From DQWO01 sp964478545 (GTDB lineage Bacteria > Desulfobacterota > Anaeroferrophillalia > Anaeroferrophillales > Anaeroferrophillaceae): 64,000 nucleotides of DNA. A program made the position numbers and the translations under genes. The notes under the pieces were generated by a model that saw only the letters and a list, made by a program, of their open reading frames with translations, ran no database searches and was not told the DNA's origin. Shown here in pieces: positions 15,098 through 23,981 of the stretch. Position 1 is the stretch's first letter. Each line of letters opens with the position of its first letter. Location of the stretch: assembly GCA_964478545.1 (NCBI GenBank), contig CAYZIS010000008.1, positions 1-64,000 on the forward strand, read 5' to 3'.

Positions 15098-17764
15098 CTA
15101 TCCCGCCAGGCTTTTGGCGGTAATCTCGTAAACATTTTTGGAAATTCCCTCCGTATTGGCAATGCGCTGCAGCTGGGCGCACATCAACTGCTGACGGGAA
15201 TCATCGTAGCGCCGCCAGCGGGTCATGGCAGTCAGCAGGCGGGCAGCAATCTGGGGATTGCAGGGATCAAGCTCCAACACCTGGTCAGCAAGGAAGGCAT
15301 AACCACCGCCATCCGCCGCGTGGAAAGCAGCCGGGTTGCCGTGGGAGAACGTCCCGACCAGGGCTCGGACCCGGTTGGGATTGTCAAAGGTGAAATCCGG
15401 ATGATGCAGCAGTTCCCGAACTTTTTCCAGGGTATCCGGACGGCTGGAGGCAGCCTGGATGACAAACCACTTGTCCAGCACCAGCGGATCATGATGCCAG
15501 CGTTGGTAAAAATCATCGAGGGACGCCTGGCGCTGAGGGTGGTCACTGTTGGCCAGGCAATTCAGAGCCGCCAAGACATCGGTCATATTGCCGCCTTCCC
15601 GGTACTGATTCACGGCCAGCGCCTGATTTTCACGATTATTCCCCCTCATCAGGTAGGACAGGGAAACATTTTTCAGGCTACGGCGGGCCATGGCTGCCGG
15701 TTCCAGGGAATAGGAACCCCGATCCGTCATCTGCTGATAAATCTCCAGCCATTTTTCACTGCCCGCAAGGGCCAGCTGCCGAAGGACAAATTCGCGCACC
15801 CAGTGAACAGCTGCCGGGTTCACCTGTTTCAATTGTTCTCCCAGGTAGGTTTCCGTCGGCATGGTCACCGCCAGGGCTCGCAGGGCCGGATCCACCCGGT
15901 CATCGACAAGCGCCAGGAGAACGGCTTCGGAAAACATCTCCGCCAGCACCAGCTCCCGGTCATTTTCAAGATCCGTCAGCAGACGCAGGATAATTTTGAC
16001 CGCCAGCTGCTGACCTGCTTCCCAGCGGTTGAATTCATCCGGATCATGGGCGAGCAGAAAGGCCAGATCGGCATCGCTGTAATCGATATCCAGAATCACC
16101 GGGGCGGAAAAATCCCGCAGGCAGGAAAGAACCGGCTCCCGCGCTACGTTAATAAACTGAAAAGAGGATTCGGCTTCGGCACATTCCAGCACCAGCGAAT
16201 CACTGATCGCGGCTTTCGTTTCGCCAACCAGCTGCAAAGGCAGAGACTGCCCCTGGCGATCCAGCAGACCAACTACCACCGGCAGCAGGAACGGCAGTTT
16301 TTCCTCCTGCCCCGGGGTGGAGGGACAGCTTTGCCGCAGGTTTACGGTGAAGGTTTTATTTTGGGAATCATACACCGCCCGCACCCGCAGGACCGGAGTT
16401 CCCGCCTGGCTGTACCAACGGCAAAACTGGGAAAAATCCCGGCCGCTGACCTCAGCCATGGCGGCGACAAAATCCTCGATGGTTGCCGCCTGGCCATCAT
16501 GGCGCTGGAGATAAAGGCGCAGACCGCGGCGGAAAAGTTCCCGGCCAATGAGGGTCTGAATCATGCGGATAACTTCGGCGCCCTTGTTATACACTGTCAC
16601 CGTGTAAAAATTGTTGATTTCCACGTAGGAATCCGGGCGGACCGGGTGGGCCAGCGGGCCACGGTCCTCGGGAAACTGGGCATTGCGCAAAATCCGCACA
16701 TCCTCGATCCTTTTTACCGCCCGACCAATCACCGAAGCAGAGAATTCCTGATCCCGAAAAACCGTCAGTCCCTCCTTGAGGCTCAGTTGGAACCAATCCC
16801 GACAGGTCACCCGATCTCCGGTCCAGTTGTGGAAATATTCATGGGCAATCACTCCCTCGATCCCCTGAAAATCAACATCGGTGGCCGTCTCCGGCTCGGC
16901 CAGCACATACTTTGAATTGAAAACATTCAGACCCTTGTTTTCCATCGCCCCCATATTGAAATCATCCACAACGACAATCATATAGCGATCAAGGTCATAT
17001 TCCAGCCCATAGGTCTCCTCATCCCAACGCATGGATTTCTGCAAAGAACGCATGGCGTGGGCACATTTTTGGCGATTGCGAGCTTCCACGTAAATATGGA
17101 GAGAAACCTTTCTGCCGGACATAGTGGTAAAGTCATCCCGGATTTCCACCAGATCGCCGGCCACCAGGGCAAAAAGGTAGCAGGGTTTCTTAAAAGGGTC
17201 CTCCCAGATGGTGAAATGACGACCGTCTGCAAGCTCGCCCTGGTCTACCAGGTTACCATTTGAAAGCAGGATCGGATATCGGCGGCGATCAGCGCGAATA
17301 GTGGTCTGAAACCGGGCCAGGACATCGGGACGATCAAGATAATAGGTAATTTTGCGAAAACCCTCGGCCTCGCACTGGGTACAGAAATTGCCGCTGGAAA
17401 GATAGAGCCCTTCGAGGGCAGTGTTGCCCCGGGGGTTAATGCGGGTTACAATCTGCAGGTCAAAATCATCCGGCACCTTGGTGATAGTCAGGAATTCTTC
17501 ATCCACCAGATAATCGGCAGCGGACAACGGCCGTCCATCAAGGGATGCCGACCGCAGATCAAGCTCACGGCCATACAACACCAGGGCCGCTGAAGGTTGA
17601 TCAACCAACGGATTCCGGCGGATTGCCATTGTGGCGGTCACCACGGTATTTTCTTCAGCTAAATCAAAAGTCAGGTCAACCTGGTCAATGATGAAAGCTG
17701 GTGGCTGGTAGTCCTGCCGGTATTTGGTTTTCATGGTACTGTCTGTCGTCATGTTAATCTCCAA
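15098..17764 (-). CDS. pepN: aminopeptidase N (M1 family)
   Basis: 888-residue zinc aminopeptidase that trims N-terminal residues from peptides in the cytoplasm. The substrate motif GAMEN is at 272-276, zinc ligands HEYFH at 308-312, and the third ligand Glu is in LKEGLT around 331. The length and the C-terminal DUF3458-type helical part match E. coli PepN. Two further in-frame ATGs (17752, 17734) could be the true start; homology to the family begins at about residue 15. The gene stands alone on the minus strand: the truncated hsdR lies about 155 bases downstream and the next upstream gene is 183 bases away, across repeat-like sequence. Confidence 0.95.
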   Translation of the reverse strand: MEINMTTDSTMKTKYRQDYQPPAFIIDQVDLTFDLAEENTVVTATMAIRRNPLVDQPSAALVLYGRELDLRSASLDGRPLSAADYLVDEEFLTITKVPDDFDLQIVTRINPRGNTALEGLYLSSGNFCTQCEAEGFRKITYYLDRPDVLARFQTTIRADRRRYPILLSNGNLVDQGELADGRHFTIWEDPFKKPCYLFALVAGDLVEIRDDFTTMSGRKVSLHIYVEARNRQKCAHAMRSLQKSMRWDEETYGLEYDLDRYMIVVVDDFNMGAMENKGLNVFNSKYVLAEPETATDVDFQGIEGVIAHEYFHNWTGDRVTCRDWFQLSLKEGLTVFRDQEFSASVIGRAVKRIEDVRILRNAQFPEDRGPLAHPVRPDSYVEINNFYTVTVYNKGAEVIRMIQTLIGRELFRRGLRLYLQRHDGQAATIEDFVAAMAEVSGRDFSQFCRWYSQAGTPVLRVRAVYDSQNKTFTVNLRQSCPSTPGQEEKLPFLLPVVVGLLDRQGQSLPLQLVGETKAAISDSLVLECAEAESSFQFINVAREPVLSCLRDFSAPVILDIDYSDADLAFLLAHDPDEFNRWEAGQQLAVKIILRLLTDLENDRELVLAEMFSEAVLLALVDDRVDPALRALAVTMPTETYLGEQLKQVNPAAVHWVREFVLRQLALAGSEKWLEIYQQMTDRGSYSLEPAAMARRSLKNVSLSYLMRGNNRENQALAVNQYREGGNMTDVLAALNCLANSDHPQRQASLDDFYQRWHHDPLVLDKWFVIQAASSRPDTLEKVRELLHHPDFTFDNPNRVRALVGTFSHGNPAAFHAADGGGYAFLADQVLELDPCNPQIAARLLTAMTRWRRYDDSRQQLMCAQLQRIANTEGISKNVYEITAKSLAG

Positions 17765-17947
17765 TAAGTAGTTTCCATCCGGAAAACCAGTGTTTCCGGA
17801 TGGGCAATCAGCTCTCAGCTTTCTGCAGTCAGCTTAACCATCTGTTTTTCCAATGTTTTACTGACAGCTGACGGCTGATCGCTGGAAGCGTTCATCAGGA
17901 AATGAATGTTTCCGGATGAACACTAAATAGGTATTATGTCCCCAGAT

Positions 17948-19078
17948 TTATGGCGTTTTGATCAGCTGAACCGCAGCCAGGGAAACCAGGCTCATGGCGG
18001 CGCCGGCGATAAAAACCAAGCGATAATCAATCATCCAGATAAGTCCGCCAAGGGCTGGCAGCACCACGGCTGCCAGGTGATTAATGGTAAAACCCACCGC
18101 CATGCTGGGGACAATATCCCGAGGGGAGCCGATTTTCTGAAAATAAGTGCGAATGGCAATGGCAAAATTGAAAAAAATATGGTCCAGGATATACAACCCG
18201 GCAGCCAGCAGCTTGTTCTGCACCAGGGCGTAGCCGATGAAGATCAGCACCAGGCTGACGTATTCAACCGATAGCACTTTTCTTTCGCCGAATCTGATGA
18301 TGGCCCTGGCAATCAGGGGACTGAGATAAAAATTAATGACATTATTGACCAAAAAAAGAATTGCCACTTCCCGCAGGGAAAAATGAAAAACTTTCACCAG
18401 CAGGAAAACCGCGAAAGCCATGAAAATCTGCCGGCGAGCCCCGGCCATAAAGGTCAAAAAATAAAAAAGCCAGTATTTTTGCCGCAGGATCATTTTTTTA
18501 TGCTGCAGCGGCAGGCTTTCATCCACCGGCTTCCGGGAAAAGCCCCAGACGCCCACCGCGACCAGCAAACCGCCGATTAGCAGATAAAGCTGTTTATAGC
18601 TGAGAAAGGGCTGGGCAAGATAAATAAAAACCCCGACGGCAATATTGGCCAGGGCGGCATAACGGCGTTGGCGGCCGAATACCAGGGGGGATTTGGTTTT
18701 ATCAAAATACTGTAGGCTCAGGGACTGGTTGGTGGTTTCGTAATAATGAAACCCGGAACTCATGATCAGGGTGGTGATAATAATGCCGCTGTAAGTCGGC
18801 AGGCAGCCGGTAAGCGCCACGCCCAGGCCCAAAACAAGAATCGAAAGCGCTGAGAGATGATGTTCTTTGATGATCAGGATAAAATAAACGGTAAGCAGGG
18901 CCAGGAAACCGGGGATTTCCCTTACCGACTGGATAATCCCCACTTGGACACCGTTCAGGCCGACGGTTTCCACCGCAAAGTTGTTGAATAAGGTCCGCCA
19001 TGCCTGCAGCCCCACCGCCGAAGCAATGGTCAGGACGATCAGGTAGCGATACATGGGATTGACAGAGACAGTTTTCAT
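17948..19078 (-). CDS. MFS transporter, 376 aa
   Basis: Integral membrane protein with about eleven to twelve hydrophobic segments and a central basic loop (SRKPVDESLPLQHKKMILRQK, around residues 180-200), the layout of the major facilitator superfamily. The substrate cannot be told from sequence. The ATG at 19078 overlaps the stop of a 5'-truncated EamA-type transporter remnant (ATGA), so it once formed a coupled two-transporter operon. The bases just after its stop contain TATTATGTCCCCA, which recurs near 32517. Confidence 0.82.
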   Translation of the reverse strand: MKTVSVNPMYRYLIVLTIASAVGLQAWRTLFNNFAVETVGLNGVQVGIIQSVREIPGFLALLTVYFILIIKEHHLSALSILVLGLGVALTGCLPTYSGIIITTLIMSSGFHYYETTNQSLSLQYFDKTKSPLVFGRQRRYAALANIAVGVFIYLAQPFLSYKQLYLLIGGLLVAVGVWGFSRKPVDESLPLQHKKMILRQKYWLFYFLTFMAGARRQIFMAFAVFLLVKVFHFSLREVAILFLVNNVINFYLSPLIARAIIRFGERKVLSVEYVSLVLIFIGYALVQNKLLAAGLYILDHIFFNFAIAIRTYFQKIGSPRDIVPSMAVGFTINHLAAVVLPALGGLIWMIDYRLVFIAGAAMSLVSLAAVQLIKTP

Positions 19079-19270
19079 CTCATCCCATGTTTACCGGAAA
19101 CCGGTACACCACGAATCCCCGATCGTGACGACAGGATGATGCCCAGAGCAACAAAAGCAACCCCGATCAGGGGGTAGGTGTAAAACTTTTCATGCAGGAA
19201 AATTATGGCCAGAATGGCGCTAAAAACCGGCATGCACGGAAACAATTTTTTCAAGACAAAGATGCCTAAC
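19075..19270 (-). pseudogene. 3' remnant of an EamA/DMT-family transporter
   Basis: An open frame without a start codon encodes about 65 residues: ALGIFVLKKLFPCMPVFSAI, then the typical last EamA helices LAIIFLHEKF and PLIGVAFVALGIILSSR, ending in GMR. The stop overlaps the MFS start. The 5' part has been replaced by repeat-like sequence (GCGGG...CCCGC, 19272-19288). It is a clear gene end left after deletion. Confidence 0.75.
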
Positions 19271-19328
19271 GCGGGCTAACACCCGCAACCCAAATCAATG
19301 TACCGGAATGTCCCGGCATGGCTCTCGC

Positions 19329-20159
19329 TCATTCGTCTATCGTCAGCTCGACAAAATAACCGCCATATTTGCGGACGTTGAGCACCCCGCCGGCAAAAAT
19401 CAGATACTGGCCCTTTATTCCTCGCAGTACATCACTGATTTCCGGGGTTTTGTCAAGATTATAGGCACTTATCTTTTCAGGATAACAGGAAACTGGGTAG
19501 GTAATATCTACAGAAGTCGCATGAGCCATAAAAGTAATGGAATCCTCAGCAAAAAGTTCCCGCACTTCAGCAATATCAGCGGCAAAACCTTCATGCAGCA
19601 TTTTGGCAATCGCCGGCAAATCAACGATCTCCGGGTCACCACGAAGCATTCGTCGCCAGTCGGTACGATCACTCAATTCCTTTTTCAGCCGCACCTCCAG
19701 CAGGCCGGATATCAGGCGCTCCTTGACCCGGTAGAGGGGCAGAGCCTGAACTGCGCCCTGGTCAATCCAGCGGATGGAAACCTGGGGAAGCCGGGTAATC
19801 CCAACTTTCACCCCAGAAGTGTTGGCCAAGTAGACATAATGGTCCTGCAGGCAGTGGGCTTCACCCCAGGCAGGTTCCCGGCAGGTACCGGCGGCATAAT
19901 GGCACTTTTCTGGTTTCACCATACAGATATCGCATGCTGCCAGTTTCCGCACGCAAGGGAAGCAGTAACCCTGCTGGAAACTTTTTTTAATCAGCCGACC
20001 GCAGGCAATACAGTTTATCCGGCCAGTAAAATTGAGGCTCAGCCGTCGGCCAATATACTGATTCAAGGGAACCAATATCGTCCCCACCGGCAACTGATAG
20101 GAGACAGGGTTATCAAGTTTGCTGACCATTTTGGCCAAATTACCAGAAATCAAGGTCAT
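19329..20159 (-). CDS. DUF2797 domain-containing protein
   Basis: 276-residue protein of the DUF2797 family, whose function is unknown. Cysteine clusters typical of the family are present in the first half: CIACG (about 50-54), CFPC, CDIC, and later a CxxxxAxxC-type segment (CHYAAGTCREPAWGEAHC), probably binding zinc. Next comes HYVYLANTSGVKVGITR, a conserved segment resembling GIY-YIG-like strands. A fair ribosome site (AAGGA) precedes the ATG. The last codons overlap a partial copy of the dispersed ATGTCCCGGCATGGCTC repeat, so the extreme C-terminus may derive from the repeat. Confidence 0.85.
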   Translation of the reverse strand: MTLISGNLAKMVSKLDNPVSYQLPVGTILVPLNQYIGRRLSLNFTGRINCIACGRLIKKSFQQGYCFPCVRKLAACDICMVKPEKCHYAAGTCREPAWGEAHCLQDHYVYLANTSGVKVGITRLPQVSIRWIDQGAVQALPLYRVKERLISGLLEVRLKKELSDRTDWRRMLRGDPEIVDLPAIAKMLHEGFAADIAEVRELFAEDSITFMAHATSVDITYPVSCYPEKISAYNLDKTPEISDVLRGIKGQYLIFAGGVLNVRKYGGYFVELTIDE

Positions 20160-20300
20160 AATCAGGCATCCTTAAAAGGCGTTTCAATAAAAAATTGCCA
20201 GTCTACTGTACGCTGTCCTTTCCCTTTTCGTAGCACAATGTTCCTCAAAAGGTCAAACCACGAACAAATCAAAAAATACTATCGGAAAAAAAATATTGCT

Positions 20301-20410
20301 TTTCTCCTTTCTGGAATCCCGATATAAGAAGACTTGTGCAGGATGTCCAATTGAAGTTACTTCAGTTGACAAAATATAGGACCTTATATCGGAATTCCAG
20401 TTTCTCCTTT
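20301..20410. mobile_element. 90-bp MITE with 18-bp inverted ends and 10-bp target duplication
   Basis: The element spans 20311-20400. Its ends are CTGGAATCCCGATATAAG and CTTATATCGGAATTCCAG, inverted copies with one mismatch in 18. It is flanked on both sides by TTTCTCCTTT (20301-20310 and 20401-20410), a perfect 10-bp direct repeat. This is the structure of a small non-autonomous transposon; a 10-bp duplication suits IS4-like transposases (family knowledge). A single end with one change is found at 39169-39186. Confidence 0.85.
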
Positions 20411-20480
20411 CTCTTTCCTTGACAATTGACATTAATCATCATAAATAAAATTGGCTGAACCACTGTGGCACAAATAAAAA

Positions 20481-20565
20481 CTCAACCTTCGGACTTGCGT
20501 TACCAGAATACAGTATCAGGATATTCGGGCTTGGCTCATAGCCGTGTCTGCCGACAGGCAGGCGG
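20481..20565. repeat. dispersed repeat, GTTACCAGAATACA family, copy 1
   Basis: Shares about 85 bases with 56535-56619: CTCAAC, GACTTGYGTTACCAGAATACA, TTCGGGCTTGGCTCATAGCC and CTGCCGACAGGCAGG, in the same order. CTGCCGACAGGCAG is itself palindromic. A degenerate piece is at 59184-59220. Confidence 0.75.
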
Positions 20566-20619
20566 CGTTGAATAAAAAATAATTTAAGCTAAAGCACTTG
20601 GTCAACCGGAGATACATCC

Positions 20620-22254
20620 ATGGAAGCCATAACCGTTCCGACCCTACCCTTTCATGATCAACGCCCTGGAACTTCCGGACTCCGAAAGAAGGTACAGCAA
20701 TTTCAAGAGCCTCATTACCTGGAAAATTTCATCCAGTCAATTTTCAACTCCCAACCGGACTTGAAGGGTGGAACCATGGTTGTCGGCGGCGACGGGCGCT
20801 ATTACAACCGCCAGGCATTGCAAACCATTGTCAAAATGGCGGGGGCACATGGGATCAAGAAAATCCTGGTGGGAAAGGGCGGCATCCTTTCAACCCCAGC
20901 CACTTCCTGCATCATCAGAAAATACCGGTTGAATGGCGGCATCATTCTTTCTGCCAGCCACAACCCCGGAGGACCCGAGGGTGATTTCGGAGTAAAGTTC
21001 AACGGCAAGAATGGTGGTCCCGCCCCGGCGGCCATAACCGAGGCAATCTATCAGCACAGCCTGGAGATTTCCGCTTACCAGATCACAAATTCTGCCGACA
21101 TTGACCTGGACAGCATCGGCACGGGAACCCTGGGAGAACTGAAGTGGGAAATTATCGACCCGGTTTCAGACTACTTGGAATTGATGGGACAGCTTTTCGA
21201 TTTTGACCGAATCGCGGCACTGTTGCAATCCAGCAACTTCAGGATGATGTATGATGCCATGAACGCAGTTACCGGCCCCTATGCCGCCACCATTTTCACC
21301 CAGCATTTGGGAACACCGGCCAGCATGCTGCAGGGCTGCATCCCCCTGGAGGATTTTGGCGGTCTGCATCCCGACCCAAACCTGGAATACGCCAAGAAGC
21401 TGGTAGCCGTCATGTTCGGGGACAACCCACCTGATTTTGGAGCCGCCTCCGACGGTGATGGTGACCGGAACATGATCCTGGGCAAAAACTTTTTCGTCAC
21501 CCCCAGTGACAGCGTCGCCATCCTGGCGGCCAACGCGCACCTGGTTCCCGGCTACCGTGAAGGACTTTCCGGGCTGGCAAGGTCCATGCCTACCAGCGCC
21601 GCTCTTGACCGGGTGGCGGAAAAACTGGGCATCACCTGCTACGAAACACCGACCGGCTGGAAGTTTTTCGGCGATCTTCTTGATGCCGGCAAGGTATCCA
21701 TCTGCGGCGAAGAAAGCTTCGGAACCGGTTCTGCCCATATCAGGGAAAAAGACGGATTATGGGCGGTACTCTTCTGGCTCAACATTCTCGCCGCCACCGG
21801 AAAAAGCGTCCAGGAAATAGTTGAGTCACATTGGAGGCAATTCGGCCGCAACTACTATACCCGCCATGACTACGAGGGCATTGACCAGGAAGCGGCCCAC
21901 GGACTGATGGAACATCTCCGCGCATCATTCTCCACCCTGCCAAAAAGCCGCTTTGGCAGCTATACGGTGGAATATGCCGATGATTTCAGCTACATCGACC
22001 CTTTTGACGGCAGCATCACCGAACACCAGGGGATCAGAATACTTTTTACCGAGGGCAGCCGCATCATCTTCCGCCTTTCGGGAACCGGAACCCAGGGGGC
22101 AACCTTAAGGGTGTATATCGAAAAATATGAAAGCAATGCCGGAAGTCTGTTCGAAAAAACACAACCGGCCCTGGCGGAGCTGATCACCATTGCAGATCAG
22201 CTTGCCGGCATCAGAAAAAGAACCGGTAGAGCCAAACCCAGCGTCATTACCTGA
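20620..22254 (+). CDS. pgm: phosphoglucomutase (alpha-D-glucose phosphate specific)
   Basis: 544-residue alpha-D-phosphohexomutase that interconverts glucose 1-phosphate and glucose 6-phosphate, feeding glycogen and surface-polysaccharide synthesis. The substrate-binding RPGTSGLRKK is near the start, the active serine is in SASHNPGG (about residue 112), the metal loop is SDGDGDRN, the sugar loop is CGEESFGTGS, and the phosphate loop RLSGTGT is near the C-terminus. The length and the PGM1-type motif set fit a true phosphoglucomutase rather than a phosphomannomutase or glucosamine mutase. It is a single-gene unit with a possible terminator 30 bases downstream. Confidence 0.93.
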   Translation: MEAITVPTLPFHDQRPGTSGLRKKVQQFQEPHYLENFIQSIFNSQPDLKGGTMVVGGDGRYYNRQALQTIVKMAGAHGIKKILVGKGGILSTPATSCIIRKYRLNGGIILSASHNPGGPEGDFGVKFNGKNGGPAPAAITEAIYQHSLEISAYQITNSADIDLDSIGTGTLGELKWEIIDPVSDYLELMGQLFDFDRIAALLQSSNFRMMYDAMNAVTGPYAATIFTQHLGTPASMLQGCIPLEDFGGLHPDPNLEYAKKLVAVMFGDNPPDFGAASDGDGDRNMILGKNFFVTPSDSVAILAANAHLVPGYREGLSGLARSMPTSAALDRVAEKLGITCYETPTGWKFFGDLLDAGKVSICGEESFGTGSAHIREKDGLWAVLFWLNILAATGKSVQEIVESHWRQFGRNYYTRHDYEGIDQEAAHGLMEHLRASFSTLPKSRFGSYTVEYADDFSYIDPFDGSITEHQGIRILFTEGSRIIFRLSGTGTQGATLRVYIEKYESNAGSLFEKTQPALAELITIADQLAGIRKRTGRAKPSVIT

Positions 22255-22284
22255 AGAGATGGAAGTAGTGGCGTAGAGTTAATA

Positions 22285-22328
22285 CCGTCATGACCCTGAG
22301 AATACCAAGGCCATGACGGATTTTGCAA
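22285..22328 (+). terminator. possible terminator of pgm
   Basis: CCGTCATG and CATGACGG form an 8-bp stem around a 19-base loop, followed by ATTTTGCAATTTT. The long loop and interrupted T-tract make it a weak call. Confidence 0.35.
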
Positions 22329-22330
22329 TT

Positions 22331-22618
22331 TTAGTTGGTCACTTCCTGTAAAGAACTCATATCAAGTTTCCAGTATATTCCACCCTGAACAGTCGGATCA
22401 TAGAGTAGATTCAAGCGATATTTTTTCACCCACCATAATGCAGGGGATTTCGATGCTGAAATTAGTCAGATTAAGATTTGAACAATCGCCGGCACCGGTA
22501 CGATCCAGTGAATATACACGTACTGCATTGACATAGTGCAGTTGGGGTGCAAAGGCAGCAATCCTGATTTTGGTAAAATCCTTAAAAAGGAGCTTAAAGC
22601 CGAAGCCATAGGAAAAAA
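22331..22618 (-). pseudogene. frameshifted 3' remnant of an exported-type protein
   Basis: On the minus strand one frame reads SYGFGFKLLFKDFTKIRIAA, APQLHYVNAVRVYSLDRTGA and GDCSNLNLTNFSIEIPCIMVG. A shift of one frame then gives KKYRLNLLYDP, GGIYWKLD and SSLQEVTN before a stop. No start codon is present; the 5' end is cut near 22620. The last part resembles the C-terminus of the GDSL protein at the right window edge (FRLDYCKNP...GYYWKLD). The frameshift plus truncation make it a pseudogene. The family is unknown. Confidence 0.65.
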
Positions 22619-22647
22619 CTTAGCATTCCCTACAACGAAGAAAAAGG

Positions 22648-22678
22648 AAAAAAACGGGCGCCACTTAAGTGGCGCCCG
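22648..22678 (-). terminator. intrinsic terminator of the cytochrome c peroxidase gene
   Basis: A perfect 24-base palindrome (CGGGCGCCACTT and its complement) is followed on the minus strand by seven T residues, 30 bases after the peroxidase stop codon. Confidence 0.88.
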
Positions 22679-22707
22679 AGCGTGGTGATATGCCTTAAAC
22701 CTATTGC

Positions 22708-23924
22708 TTAATGACTTTTTGTAACTCCGACACTCAAATCTGGTTTCGGGGTGTTATCCGTGGGCTTGGGAAGAATCGGATGGTCGACCACCGGCTGTTT
22801 ACCGGTCGTGCTCTTCAGGAAGGCAACCACCAGGTCAATTTCCTGATCGGTAAGTTTAGCACCCAACTGGGCAGTGCTCATAACGGCAACCGATTCCCGC
22901 AAGCTCCAGACTTTTCCGGAATGAAAATACGGCATCGTCAACTCGATATTTCTCAGGGATGGTGATTTAAAAACAAACTCGTCATCTTTCACCTCGGTGA
23001 CCACATAGCGGCCTTTGTCACCGGCCATGATTGCTTTATCAGGAGCTTTCTCAACCCCAAAACTATAGTAGTCATCACCGCCCATGTTGATCCCACTGTG
23101 GCAATCCACGCACCCTTTATCCATGAAGGCATGCAAGCCTTTCTTTTCGGTTTCGCTGAGCGCCTTACTGTCACCTTGAAGGAACCGGTCAAAGGGGNNN
23201 NNNNNNNNNNNNNNNNNNNNNNNNNNNNNNNNNNNNNNNNNNNNNNNNNNNNNNNNNNNNNNNNNNNNNNNNNNNNNNNNNNNNNNNNNNNNNNNNNCTT
23301 TTCGGTTTCGCTGAGCGCCTTACTGTCACCTTGAAGGAACCGGTCAAAGGGGGAACCAGGGGTCAGCAGGGTGGCCTCAAAAACCTCGATGGCCTTGGCC
23401 ATGTTGTCAAAGCTTACCGGATCTTTCTGCCCCGGAAAAGCTTTTTTGAACAGGGTGATGTACTCCGGCATGCTGTTCAGAGTCTTGAGAACATTTGCCG
23501 GCGTGTTGTTCATTTCAACCCCGGCCTGCACCGGCCCTTTAGCCTGCTCAGCCAGATCTTTGGCTCGTCCATCCCAGAACTGGGCCACGTTGTATACCGA
23601 GTTGAGAACCGTAGGAGCATTTCGTAGGCCGCGCTGCCAGCCGTGACCGGTAGAAGTCTCCTGGTAGTCGGCACCGCCTAAACCCATATTATGGCAGGTA
23701 TTGCAGCTGATCAGGGCACTTCGTGAAAGCCGGGGCTCAAAGTACAGTATTTTCCCCAGCTCAACTTTCTCCCTGGTGGCCGGATTGCCCTTCAATGCGG
23801 GGACCGCGATGGGAATGGGAACAAAATTTTCTTTAGCCTGTTCCTGCAAGGTGTTACCAGCCATTACCGGAGCAACGACCAGCAGCAGGGTGGCTAAACT
23901 TAGCAAGACAATTCCACCTTTCAT
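22708..23924 (-). CDS. di-heme cytochrome c peroxidase (interrupted by an assembly gap)
   Basis: Periplasmic peroxidase of the CcpA/MacA family, reducing hydrogen peroxide with electrons from c-type cytochromes. It has a signal peptide (MKGGIVLLSLATLLLVVAPVMAG) and two heme c motifs, CNTCH in the N-terminal half and CVDCH in the C-terminal half. The 100-N gap lies between two exact 55-base copies (23143-23197 and 23298-23352). Removing one copy and the Ns (155 bases) restores a single uninterrupted frame of 353 residues, the usual length. The gene is therefore intact and the apparent frameshift is an assembly artefact. It has GGAGGT before the start, a PerR-like box upstream and a terminator downstream, and neighbours a Fur-family gene. 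Confidence 0.92.
23198..23297. other. scaffold gap (100 N) between overlapping contig ends
   Basis: Exactly 100 N residues. The 55 bases on each side are identical direct copies, showing that the two contigs overlap and were not merged. No sequence is likely to be missing. Confidence 0.95.
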
Positions 23925-23964
23925 CTTTTGTACCTCCTTCGTATAGGATTATTGGATATGGTGA

Positions 23965-23979
23965 ATATTATTATTGTAA
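23965..23979 (-). promoter_or_regulatory. Fur/PerR-like box upstream of cytochrome c peroxidase
   Basis: On the minus strand TTACAATAATAATAT matches 11 of 14 defined positions of the PerR box TTATAATNATTATAA. It lies about 40 bases before the peroxidase start and ends two bases before the MITE at 23982. Confidence 0.45.
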
Positions 23980-23981
23980 TT

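Larger units (their letters stand above)
20160..20619. other. intergenic region with a MITE and a dispersed repeat
   Basis: 460-base spacer between divergent genes. It holds the 90-bp MITE at 20311-20400, a copy of the GTTACCAGAATACA repeat family at 20481-20565, and no gene that I can support. The promoter of the phosphoglucomutase gene must lie here, but no clear sigma-70 boxes stand out. Confidence 0.5.

Noticed and set aside
15320..16915. 531-codon open frame on the plus strand
   Set aside because: It lies wholly antisense to pepN, which has a complete set of M1 motifs; the antisense translation has no recognisable domain.
19264..19290. GCCTAAC followed by GCGGG...CCCGC, resembling half of an integron attC site
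   Set aside because: No matching GTTRRRY partner at a proper distance and no integrase; more likely part of a repeat also seen after cooC (40102-40147).
23098..23334. frameshifted or split cytochrome c peroxidase pseudogene
   Set aside because: The frame break is created by the N gap and duplicated contig ends; collapsing the overlap restores one intact gene.
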